DNA from: Anaerolineae bacterium
GTDB lineage: Bacteria > Chloroflexota > Anaerolineae > SpSt-600
Length of the DNA: 64,000 nt
Reading direction: 5' to 3'
Assembly: GCA_025062375.1 (NCBI GenBank)
Contig: JANXAG010000002.1
Span: 66,101-130,100 of the forward strand
Every line of letters begins with the position of its first letter. Position 1 is the first letter of the stretch. The notes under the pieces were generated by a model. That model was not told the origin of the DNA. It searched no databases and worked only from the letters and a program-made list of their open reading frames with translations. The position numbers and the translations under genes are program-made. Shown in pieces: positions 16,140 through 27,719 of this stretch.

Positions 16140-17845
16140 AAGAACTCAGGGAAAGCCTCCTGGAACACGAGCTAATAATGTTAGAGGTGATAGCTCAGCA
16201 GTGGGGGCTGAGCCCGGGTCAGGAAGGGCGACAGGAATTCGTCAAGCGCCTCGAGGCTCGCATGAAGGACCCAGAAGCTTTCAGCAAAATCCTGGGCCGC
16301 CTTACCCCGGAAGAGCGCGAAGCCCTTGACAATCTCATCCGCTGGGGAGGAAAAGTTCTGTCCTCTTTTTTTACCCGCCGTTATGGCCCCATAAGGCCTT
16401 TCGGACCCGCCAAACTGCTCCGGGAAAGGCCGTGGGAGAATCCCGCAGGCCCCGCCGAAAAACTATGGTTCCTAGGCCTAATTTTCAAGACCTTTGAGCT
16501 GACCGAAAGCGGCCTTACCGAAGTCATTTACATCCCCCAGGAGCTTATACACCTCATTCCGGTGTCATTGGAGAAGATGAGCACCAAAGCCCTGGAGCCC
16601 TTAATTCCCGCTCATTCATTGCGGGCCAGCCATTACCTGTGTGAAGCCCTCTTTCTTTATCTGGTTTGCCTGCAGAAAGAACCAGCCCAGGCTACTGCTG
16701 AGGGCTCTTTGCCCCCCGAGAGGGCTGAATCAATCGTCAGCTTCATCAAAGAGAGAGAAACCTGGCCTCCCACTGGAAATGATGTTTTCTTCACTTTGGT
16801 GCAGCATATGGCCATAGCTCTGGGCCTTATAACTTTAGAGGCCGGCAAAATCAGGCCTTTTCCCGAAAGGCTGCGCCCCTGGCTCAAGGCCCCCTCTCAC
16901 GAAAGGCTGACGGGCCTGTGGCAGGTCTGGCTTGAAAGCGTCTCCTGGAATGAACTTCGTCTCCTCCCAAACCTCATCTGGGAGGAAACAGGTCGCTCCA
17001 ACGACCCCCGCTTAGCTCGAAGGCGTATAATCTCTTTCCTGGCACGCTGTCCGGGGAATCAATGGGTATCCCTGGATTCTTTCGTTAACTTCATCAAAGA
17101 AGAGGAGCCCGATTTCCAGCGCCCCGATGGAAATTACAGTTCATGGTACATCCGCGACCGGGTTACCGGGGAATATCTAATGGGTTTTGAGCACTGGGAT
17201 AAAGTTGAAGGAGCTTTGATTCGCTTCATCGTTACAGGCCCCCTCTACTGGTTGGGAGTTCTGGAGCTCGGGACGGATGAGAAAGGTAGTGTGAACTCTT
17301 TCCGCCTTTCCTCCTGGGGAGAAGAACTCCTCAGTAGAGCTCCCGTTAGACCCCATCCGGAAGAGCCTATAGTGGTTAGGCAGGATTTCACCATCCTGGT
17401 TCCCCGCGAGGCCAGCCTCTATCATCGCTTCCAGGTAGAGAGGTTTGCCTCATGGACTGGCTCTACGGACCAGGCTTACCTTTACCTGATAACTCGCTCA
17501 TCCCTCAAGGAAGCATTCCAGCGGGGTATAACGGTAGAGATGATCTTGGATTTCCTTCGGAGAGCCACTGGGGGGCGTCTTCCATCTGTCGTAGTGCAAT
17601 CCCTCAGACGCTGGGCGAGGCTCTACAAAACCTTTACCTTACGAACAATAACCGTCCTGGAAGCACCAGCGCCCTGGATTATGGAGAAATTCCGGGAGGA
17701 ACCGGAGTTCAAAGAACTGCTGAGAACCATGCTTTCCCCCACTATGGCTTTAATAGAGAAACGCGACATACCTAAAATAGAGGAGCTTTTAAACCGGGCT
17801 GGCTACTTTTTGCGAAAAGAGACCCCTCCTGAGTCTCAAAGTTAA
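16136..17845 (+). CDS. Helicase-associated domain protein (XPB/Ssl2 N-terminal-like)
   Basis: A 569-residue soluble protein with no Walker motifs. The N-terminal section (LTPEEREALDNLIRWGGKV) resembles winged-helix helicase-associated proteins. The C-terminal section (VVRQDFTILVPREASLYHRF; TDQAYLYLITRSSLKEAF; LPSVVVQSLRRWARLY) matches the XPB/Ssl2-like 'helicase conserved C-terminal domain' family seen in Chloroflexota and Actinobacteria. It is the third gene of the acyl-CoA synthetase operon, coupled by an ATGA overlap. No helicase core is encoded nearby, so its role is unknown; nucleic-acid binding is an inference from the family. Confidence 0.65.
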   Translation: MKELRESLLEHELIMLEVIAQQWGLSPGQEGRQEFVKRLEARMKDPEAFSKILGRLTPEEREALDNLIRWGGKVLSSFFTRRYGPIRPFGPAKLLRERPWENPAGPAEKLWFLGLIFKTFELTESGLTEVIYIPQELIHLIPVSLEKMSTKALEPLIPAHSLRASHYLCEALFLYLVCLQKEPAQATAEGSLPPERAESIVSFIKERETWPPTGNDVFFTLVQHMAIALGLITLEAGKIRPFPERLRPWLKAPSHERLTGLWQVWLESVSWNELRLLPNLIWEETGRSNDPRLARRRIISFLARCPGNQWVSLDSFVNFIKEEEPDFQRPDGNYSSWYIRDRVTGEYLMGFEHWDKVEGALIRFIVTGPLYWLGVLELGTDEKGSVNSFRLSSWGEELLSRAPVRPHPEEPIVVRQDFTILVPREASLYHRFQVERFASWTGSTDQAYLYLITRSSLKEAFQRGITVEMILDFLRRATGGRLPSVVVQSLRRWARLYKTFTLRTITVLEAPAPWIMEKFREEPEFKELLRTMLSPTMALIEKRDIPKIEELLNRAGYFLRKETPPESQS

Positions 17846-17927
17846 ATTTCAGCTCAGGCTAAAAGGTGCTGGTTGAGCAACACCCTGGCGTTCAGAATCC
17901 GAAAACTTGGGTGCAGGCAAACACGCA

Positions 17928-18809
17928 TTAGTTCTTAAAAGACCTGTGGACCTCTTCCCTGGTAGCATTGTGGGGTCTTCTGAGGCGAAAACCAATGAAT
18001 GGCCTGCGTTTAAACCACCTCAAGGGGCGGTCAGCGGCAAATGCAGGCCAGAGAGCTCTCTTTTTATCGGTGCCCATGTATCTGGCCAGCAGCGCGGAAA
18101 GCCTTCTTCTCAATTCTATGAGCTCTTTAGGGGCTAAGCCCTGAATTCTCGCCAGGGTCTCCAGGATCTCAATGGCCTCTCTTAAGTATCCCACTGTAAC
18201 AGCCAAAAGAGGTGCCATATCCTGTTTTGTCAAATGGATTAGTCCTGGAAGCAAGACTACGGCGGTTCTATTCCGGGGGAACTTGGTCAGAAGAAAGGTT
18301 TCCACTCCATAACCGAGGTCCTCTATCTCATCCACCAGGGGCAGTAAATCTGACCTGTAGTAAGCGCGCTGGCCCGTTAAAACCAGGAGAGGGCCGATAT
18401 CCACCAGCGGAAGAGGGATTTTCTCCTGTATCCCAACACCCAGGACAGCCTTGGCCGAACCGTAAACCAGTGGCAACACCATAAATAGCAAGTGGTGCTG
18501 CTTGAGCCCCAAAAGGTGAGCATCGCAGAAAATCACAATTTCACCGGTGGCCTCCTTCAGTCCTGAAGCCATTGCAGCGCCCTTGCCTCTGTTGGTGGGG
18601 TGAGTTATGACTTTGATTTTTTCGCCGAACTTTTCAAGTATTCTTGGGGTTTGATCGGTTGAGCCATCATCAACCACGATGAGTTCGCAGGGAAAACCGC
18701 TCTCCAGGATTGAGGCAATGGTCGTTTCAATGAACGCCTGCTCGTTGTAAGCCGTTACAATTACTGAAACAGAAGGCAAACTGATTTCAACTTTAAGCCC
18801 TTCCCTCAC
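17928..18809 (-). CDS. Glycosyltransferase family 2
   Basis: A GT-A fold glycosyltransferase with SVIVTAYNEQAFIETTIASI near the start, VVDDGSTDQTP, NRGKGAAMASGLKEATGE, and a CDAH motif in place of the usual DxD metal motif. It uses a GTG start whose GTGA overlaps the thyX stop, so it is translated with thyX. The length (293) and the GKGAAM segment resemble glucosyl-3-phosphoglycerate synthase or polyprenyl-phosphate sugar transferases, but the acceptor is unknown. The basic C-terminus (WFKRRPFIGFRLRRP) could associate with membrane. The pairing with thyX has no obvious functional logic. Confidence 0.82.
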   Translation of the reverse strand: MREGLKVEISLPSVSVIVTAYNEQAFIETTIASILESGFPCELIVVDDGSTDQTPRILEKFGEKIKVITHPTNRGKGAAMASGLKEATGEIVIFCDAHLLGLKQHHLLFMVLPLVYGSAKAVLGVGIQEKIPLPLVDIGPLLVLTGQRAYYRSDLLPLVDEIEDLGYGVETFLLTKFPRNRTAVVLLPGLIHLTKQDMAPLLAVTVGYLREAIEILETLARIQGLAPKELIELRRRLSALLARYMGTDKKRALWPAFAADRPLRWFKRRPFIGFRLRRPHNATREEVHRSFKN

Positions 18810-19477
18810 TTTTCCCCTACCTCCTGAAGTAATCCACCCGAAAAGCCTAAAGTAAAGAAATGGGGATATCTTTGATGCAATTCTTCCCGCAAATCCTCAA
18901 ATACGGCTGGGGCGTAGGGGTAAATGATCTCCAGCATGCGAACGGCGAGCTCTCTTATCTCCCACTGAGCCTGGGGGGAAATGCGTACCCGGAAAAAGTG
19001 GCGGAGCTCCCGGAAATTCATCGTGACCACGATGCGGGTAGCTGTGGCGTTAGGTAAAACGAAACGTGCATCTTCCTTGGCAATACCCCGGGCGCGCAGA
19101 GCCCGATAGGCCTCTTTTACCTTTTCGGCAAATTGCTCCCATATTTTCCGGGCTTCTTCGTCGTTGGCAATGGAAGGCGGGAGGACCCATTCCGGATTAT
19201 CCATGGATACATATCGCTGGCTTTCCTGCGAGTAGGAGGCTAACCGGTGGCGGACCAATTGATGGCTGCAAGCTCGGGAGATGCCGCTGATTTCAAAGGT
19301 TGCCGAAGCGTGCTCAATTATACTTTCATGCCCGTCGCGAATCCGAGCCTTTATGAAAGAAGCTGGATCTCCATGGCTCTGGCTTCGGTAGCACACCCGG
19401 CCGGCATGTTCTATAAGGGCTTCGGGGCTTCCATCGCCCTTTAAAAATCGGGTAATTGCGATAAGTTCAACCCGCAT
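18806..19477 (-). CDS. thyX: Flavin-dependent thymidylate synthase ThyX
   Basis: Makes dTMP from dUMP using FAD, NADPH and methylenetetrahydrofolate. The family signature RHRLAS lies at residues 76-81, followed by SYSQESQRYV. HESIIEHAS upstream and LPNATATRIVVTMNFRELRHFF downstream are the other conserved blocks. At 223 residues the length is typical. It is the first gene of a two-gene unit with GT2. The ATG at 19477 lies behind AAGGAGG, and that ribosome site is preceded directly by CCTCC, which could form a tight local hairpin. No ThyA was seen in the window. Confidence 0.95.
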   Translation of the reverse strand: MRVELIAITRFLKGDGSPEALIEHAGRVCYRSQSHGDPASFIKARIRDGHESIIEHASATFEISGISRACSHQLVRHRLASYSQESQRYVSMDNPEWVLPPSIANDEEARKIWEQFAEKVKEAYRALRARGIAKEDARFVLPNATATRIVVTMNFRELRHFFRVRISPQAQWEIRELAVRMLEIIYPYAPAVFEDLREELHQRYPHFFTLGFSGGLLQEVGEK

Positions 19478-19497
19478 GCCTCACCTCCTTGGAGGAA

Positions 19498-19526
19498 ATT
19501 ATACTTTGTCCTTTGAGCATCGCCAA
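19498..19526 (-). promoter_or_regulatory. Predicted thyX promoter
   Basis: Minus-strand TTGGCG (19526-19521), 17 bp, TATAAT (19503-19498). It is very close to the start codon, with about 20 bp from the -10 box to the ATG at 19477. The transcript leader would be short, about 13-15 nt, and consist mostly of the ribosome site. Confidence 0.6.
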
Positions 19527-19702
19527 GGGTGGCTTCCTGCCAGTGGATGAAGCCCCGCGATTCTTTAACTGTCACAGAGGTGGTGAATCTGGGAACGAGA
19601 ATCGGGCGCTCAAGGCATAAACCAGGTTAAAGGGTGATTGCGCCAGGGCCTGGAAAAGAACCAGCTGGCAGGCCGAGGGCCTGTCCTCACTGCACAAGTT
19701 GT

Positions 19703-19731
19703 TTGACAGTTTGCCCTCAGCGATTTATAAT
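19703..19731 (+). promoter_or_regulatory. Consensus promoter of the UGA-containing peroxiredoxin
   Basis: TTGACA (19703-19708), 17 bp, TATAAT (19726-19731): a perfect match to the sigma70 consensus and the best promoter in the window. The predicted leader before the ATG at 19904 is about 165 nt. I see no riboswitch or terminator in it. The stretch 19527-19702 holds nothing I can assign. Confidence 0.8.
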
Positions 19732-19903
19732 ACTACCAAAGTAATCTATTAACCTTCTCCGGTCACAAGCCTGGGATTGGGTTTAGAAGAGCGCCCAGCC
19801 TGAATGTCAAACCTGGGAATTTTTCGCACCTTGCAGCGAGTTGTGCCCCTGTTAGCCTGTCATGAAAAAAGCGATGGCAAGTGATAGTCTAAAGGAGGTT
19901 AAT

Positions 19904-20605
19904 ATGGCGGAACTTAAAGATAGCTGCGTCAGACCAGCGCGCGGACCAATCTTGCCGGAGGTTGAACCTTCAGTTATGCCTGAAAAAATAGCTTTAAAAG
20001 AGGAGGTCAAAATGATAGCAAGAGTTGGCCAGGAAGCCATTGACTTTGAAGCCAACGCCTACATTGAGGGCGTGGGTTTTCAGCCGGTCAAGCTTTCTGA
20101 CTATAAAGGGAAGTGGATTGTTCTTTGCTTCTATCCGGGAGACTTTACCTTTGTCTGACCAACAGAACTGGCAGCGGTCGCTGCCCGATATGAAGAGCTC
20201 AAGGCTCTCGGTGTAGAAGTGCTGGCCATAAGCACCGACAGCCGTTTCGTGCACAAGGTCTGGCAGGAACAGGAATTATCAAAAATGGTCAGCGGAGGCG
20301 TCCCATTCCCAATGCTGGAAGATCCGGGAGGGAAAATAGGCAGAGTTTACGGGGTGTACGATGAAGCTGCCGGGGTAGATATTCGCGGCCGATTCATCAT
20401 TGATCCGGACTTCGTTATTCGGGCGATGGAAGTTTTAACCCCGGAGGTGGGCCGGAATCCCGATGAATTGATAAGACAGATCAAAGCGTTCCAACATGTG
20501 CGAGCTACTGGAGAGGTAACCCCATCCGGCTGGCAGCCAGGCAAAACTACTCTTAAGCCCAGTCCAGCGCTGGTGGGTAAAGTTTGGGAGGTCTGGAAAC
20601 CATAA
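19904..20605 (+). CDS. Peroxiredoxin (AhpC/TSA family) with in-frame UGA at the catalytic position: probable selenoprotein
   Basis: One reading frame interrupted only by TGA at 20156-20158. The preceding residues are [10 protein letters not shown] and the following ones [14 protein letters not shown], so UGA replaces the peroxidatic Cys of the FTFVCPTE motif. The rest is a complete AhpC-type protein ([23 protein letters not shown]; end WEVWKP). Sec would be residue 85 from ATG 19904 (AAAGGAGG before it) or 49 from ATG 20012 (AGGAGG before it). The usual C-terminal resolving Cys (VCP) is Thr here (EVTPSGW), so a 1-Sec mechanism or a partner thiol is likely. The N-terminal extension supplies DSCVRP. 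A SECIS-like hairpin follows the UGA. SelA/B/C/D are not in the window. Confidence 0.85.
20156..20185 (+). promoter_or_regulatory. UGA recoding site with SECIS-like hairpin
   Basis: The UGA (20156-20158) is followed after exactly 11 nt by GGCAGC (20170-20175), loop GGTC (20176-20179) and GCTGCC (20180-20185). This is a perfect 6-bp stem with a GGUC loop. Bacterial SECIS elements such as that of E. coli fdhF place a short apical stem with a GGU-type loop at this same distance to bind SelB. The lower part of the stem is not well paired. Confidence 0.72.
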
Positions 20606-20799
20606 GGCTTGAAAGGACAGGCTAATCAGGGGCTGGAAAGCTGGCGCGGGCTGGGCGCGTTGAACTGAGCACGATCGGCCACCAGGGCCTGAAATAGATG
20701 GTGTGCGCAGGCCCAAAATGTTTCCTCTTCTGGCAGGCAGACCTCAATCCGCCTCTACAGGATTCCCCTTGCCAAATTGACTAAAATGCAGTAATTTAA

Positions 20800-24283
<3,484 letters not shown>

Positions 24284-24287
<4 letters not shown>

Positions 24288-26899
24288 AAGAAAATTTCAC
24301 CCCAATGCTCAAACAATACCGCCAGCTCAAAGCCCTCTACCCTGACGCTATCCTCCTCTTCCGTCTGGGTGATTTCTACGAAATGTTTGACGAGGACGCC
24401 AAAATCGCCTCCCGGGAACTGGAGCTCGTCCTCACCTCTCGGCGCTTTTCCAAGACTGTAAAGCTTCCCATGTGCGGGATCCCCTACCACCAGCTTACCA
24501 CTTACATCGGCAAACTCATAGAGAAGGGCTACAAAATCGCCATAGCCGAACAGATGGAACAACCGGGCAAAGGCAAGCGCCTGGTAAGAAGGGAAATAGT
24601 CCGGGTTATAACCCCGGGGACGGTGGTGGAAGAAGGGCTCCTGCCCGATAAGGAAGAGAATTTCCTGGCGGCTATCCTCCGCGGAGATGAAGGATATGGC
24701 CTAGCTTTCATGGAACTTTCCACCGGGGATTTCTCAGCCACCCAGGTTGAGGGAGGAAACCCCTTAGAAACTCTCCTGGAGGAACTGGAACGCCTCCGCC
24801 CAAGCGAGTATGTGCTCCCGCCTCACCTCGTTTCCAATGAAGCCTTTGTCTCCCGCCTCCTGAACATCCGGAAGGCCCGCATTTCCCCCCACAGAGAGGA
24901 GGCCTTCTCCCTTCCTTCTGCTCAGGAAATCCTCTTTTCCCACCTCGCTTCAATCCCCCAGGAACTGAAAGTTTTGCCCCTTGCCCTCAGAGCGGCTGGC
25001 GCCTTGCTCTGCTACCTCAAGGAGAACCAGCTTTCGGATCTGGAACACATAAGGGCTATCAGGGTTTACAACCTTTCCACCTACATGAACCTGGATGCCG
25101 TCACTTGCCGCAACCTGGAACTCCTGAGAACCCTGCGGGAAGGAGAAACCCAGGGCTCTCTATTCTGGGTTCTGGATCACACCTGCACGGCCATGGGTGC
25201 CAGACTCCTCAAACGCTGGATAACCAAACCCCTCTTGGACCCCGAAGCGATAAGGGCAAGGCTTGATGCCGTTGAGAATCTCGCCCAGGATCACCTCCTG
25301 CGTTCCGACCTGCGAGCTCTCTTGGATGGCCTCTACGATGTGGAGAGACTGGTGGGAAGGATAGGTTTTGGGAGCGCTAACGCCAGAGATCTTGTGGGCC
25401 TGAGGCGCTCTCTGGAGAGGATACCACCGATAAAAGAAACTTTGAGCCGTGCTCAAGCCCCTTTACTTCAGCAACTGAACCATGCTCTTGACCCACTTCA
25501 GGATGTAGCCCACCTCATCCGCAACGCCCTGGTAGACAACCCACCAGTTCTGGTCAGGGAAGGGGGGCTCATTCGCCCTGGATACAGCAGAGAACTGGAC
25601 TCTCTGCGCCGGGAGGTAGCTTCAGGCAGGGCCTGGCTGGCAGAGTATGAAGCCAGGGAAAGGGAGAGGACTGGCATCAAAAACCTCCGGATCCGATACA
25701 ACGAAGTCTTTGGCTTCTTCATCGAGGTAACCAGAAGTTACCTCCACCTGGTCCCGCCCCACTACGAGCGGAAGGCCACCATCTCAGGAGCCGAGCGCTT
25801 CATCACCCCGGAGCTTAAGGCCAAAGAAAGTGAAATACTGGCAGCCCAGGATAAAGCCAGAGAGCTGGAATACGAGCTCTTCATCAGGCTCAGGAGGGAG
25901 GTAGCCTCTCGGATGGATCGCCTCCAGCAGGCAGGCCGGATCTTAGCTCAACTGGATGTCCTGTGCTCTCTGGCGGAAGCTGCAGCTCGCTACGGATACA
26001 CAAAACCCACTGTGGACGAAAGCCTGGTCATAAGCATAAAAGAAGGGCGTCACCCCGTAGTGGAGAGGATGATGCCCGAAGGAGAGCTTTTTGTCCCCAA
26101 CGATGTTTCCCTGGGGGGTGATGGAGAGAGGCTTCTTGTAATAACCGGGCCTAACATGAGCGGTAAAAGCGTCTACGTCCGCCAGGTGGCCCTTATTACC
26201 CTCATGGCTCAAATGGGAAGTTTCGTCCCGGCCAAAGAAGCCCACATAGGCCTTGTGGACAGGATCTTCACCCGCATCGGCGCAACGGACGAAATTGCCA
26301 AGGGGCGCTCCACCTTCCTGGTAGAAATGGGAGAAACTGCTCACATCCTCCACAATGCTACCCCCAGAAGCCTCATAATTCTGGACGAAGTCGGCCGGGG
26401 CACCAGCACCTACGATGGGATGAGCATAGCCTGGGCTGTAGCTGAATACATTCACAATCGTATAAAAGCCCGCACCCTTTTCGCCACCCATTACCATGAA
26501 CTTACAGAACTTGAGGAACACCTTGAGGGAGTCAAGAACTACAGCCTGGCTGTGGCCGAAGAAGGAGGAAAGATCATCTTCTTAAGGCGTGTAGTTCGGG
26601 GTGGAGCGGGCAAGAGCTATGGCATCCAAGTAGCAAAACTGGCCGGCCTGCCCGAGGAAGTGACGGAAAGGGCGAGGGAGATCCTGGAAAAGGCGGAGAA
26701 AGGCTACACACCCCAGCCTCTGACCTTCCGGGAAATAGCTCCTGAACCTGATAGCTTCCTCCTGCCGGCCAATGACAAAGCGGTTTGGGATGTGGTGAGA
26801 GAAATCTTCAGGGTGGACATTGCTAACATTACCCCCATCCAGGCTCTTGTCCTCCTTAACGAGCTCCAGAGAAAGCTCAAAGGAGATCTGGGACGGTAA
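24284..26899 (+). CDS. mutS: DNA mismatch repair protein MutS
   Basis: Recognises mismatches and recruits MutL. The N-terminal domain has the mismatch-wedge motif RLGDFYEMF (F-x-E). It is followed by the connector, the lever/clamp domains and the ATPase. The Walker A motif GPNMSGKSVY is at about residue 621 and Walker B is LIILDEVGRGTSTYDG; the helix-turn-helix dimerisation end follows. At 871 residues it is a normal MutS1. Its ATG overlaps the upstream flavoprotein stop (ATGA). The last 23 bp overlap the convergent murI. No mutL is in the window. Confidence 0.97.
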
Positions 26900-27707
26900 C
26901 CTTTCCTCCCACCCAGGTAACCCTGACGACTGGCCCGCTAAGTCCTGTCAATTTGTGCAGAATTTTCCCGAACTTTTCTGGCTCCCCTGAAGTGAAAAAA
27001 GTGTAACGGCCTTTTGGCCCTTCTTCCCGCAAAAGCCCACGACCTTCCAGCACCCTCTTCACCTGACGAGCTACTGCCTCGGATGGATCCACTACCGCTA
27101 CTCCAGGGCCAGCCACCTTTTCCAGGGTTTCCCTTAGGAAAGGATAGTGAGTGCAGCCCAGGACCAGTACGTCTATCCCTTCTTTGAGGAGAGGTTCAAG
27201 CTGGGCTTTTACCTTCTCTTCAGCCTCCTGGCCGTTAAGGAGTCCTTCTTCCACCATCTCCACCAGACCAGGACAAGCTTTAGTGTAAATTTCCACCCCT
27301 TGCCCGAACCTCTCTACCAACCGCTGGAAGAGAATCCCCTGGAAGGTGGCTTTTGTGGCGATAACCCCTATTTTCCCGTTTTTCGTCACAGTTACGGCCG
27401 GTTTAACGGCTGGCTCCATTCCGACTATGGGGACAGAGAAACGTTCCCTGAGGTAATGGAGGGCAGCAGCAGAGGCTGTGTTGCAGGCAACCACCACAAC
27501 TTTGGCTCCCTGTTCTATCAAAAATCCGGTTATGGCTTCAGAAAAAGCCCTGACTTCTTCCAAAGAACGCTCACCGTAAGGAAGATGAGCGGAATCAGCA
27601 AAGTAAAGGATATCTTCAAAGGGCAGAAGCCGGGTTACCTCTCGCCAGACCGAAAGCCCTCCTACTCCAGAGTCAAAGATTCCGATGGGGTCCTGTTTTG
27701 AAGGCAA
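26877..27707 (-). CDS. murI: Glutamate racemase MurI
   Basis: Interconverts L- and D-glutamate for peptidoglycan. It begins IGIFDSGVGGLSV with the conserved Asp/Ser. The two catalytic cysteines are in VVVACNTASAAAL and LVLGCTHYPFL. At 276 residues the size is standard. The start is TTG at 27707 behind GGGAGG; the conserved start motif begins a few residues later. It lies 12 bp downstream of lpdA on the same strand and overlaps mutS at its 3' end. Confidence 0.95.
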   Translation of the reverse strand: MPSKQDPIGIFDSGVGGLSVWREVTRLLPFEDILYFADSAHLPYGERSLEEVRAFSEAITGFLIEQGAKVVVVACNTASAAALHYLRERFSVPIVGMEPAVKPAVTVTKNGKIGVIATKATFQGILFQRLVERFGQGVEIYTKACPGLVEMVEEGLLNGQEAEEKVKAQLEPLLKEGIDVLVLGCTHYPFLRETLEKVAGPGVAVVDPSEAVARQVKRVLEGRGLLREEGPKGRYTFFTSGEPEKFGKILHKLTGLSGPVVRVTWVGGKVTVPDLL

Positions 27708-27719
27708 TTTTACCTCCCA

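Noticed and set aside
19862-20158. Peroxiredoxin as a truncated 98-residue protein plus a separate downstream ORF, i.e. a pseudogene
   Set aside because: The break is a single TGA exactly at the catalytic codon, the frame is preserved, codon use is normal on both sides and a SECIS-like hairpin follows. Selenocysteine insertion explains the data better.
25943-26521. 192-residue minus-strand ORF inside mutS
   Set aside because: Opposite the MutS ATPase domain; shadow.
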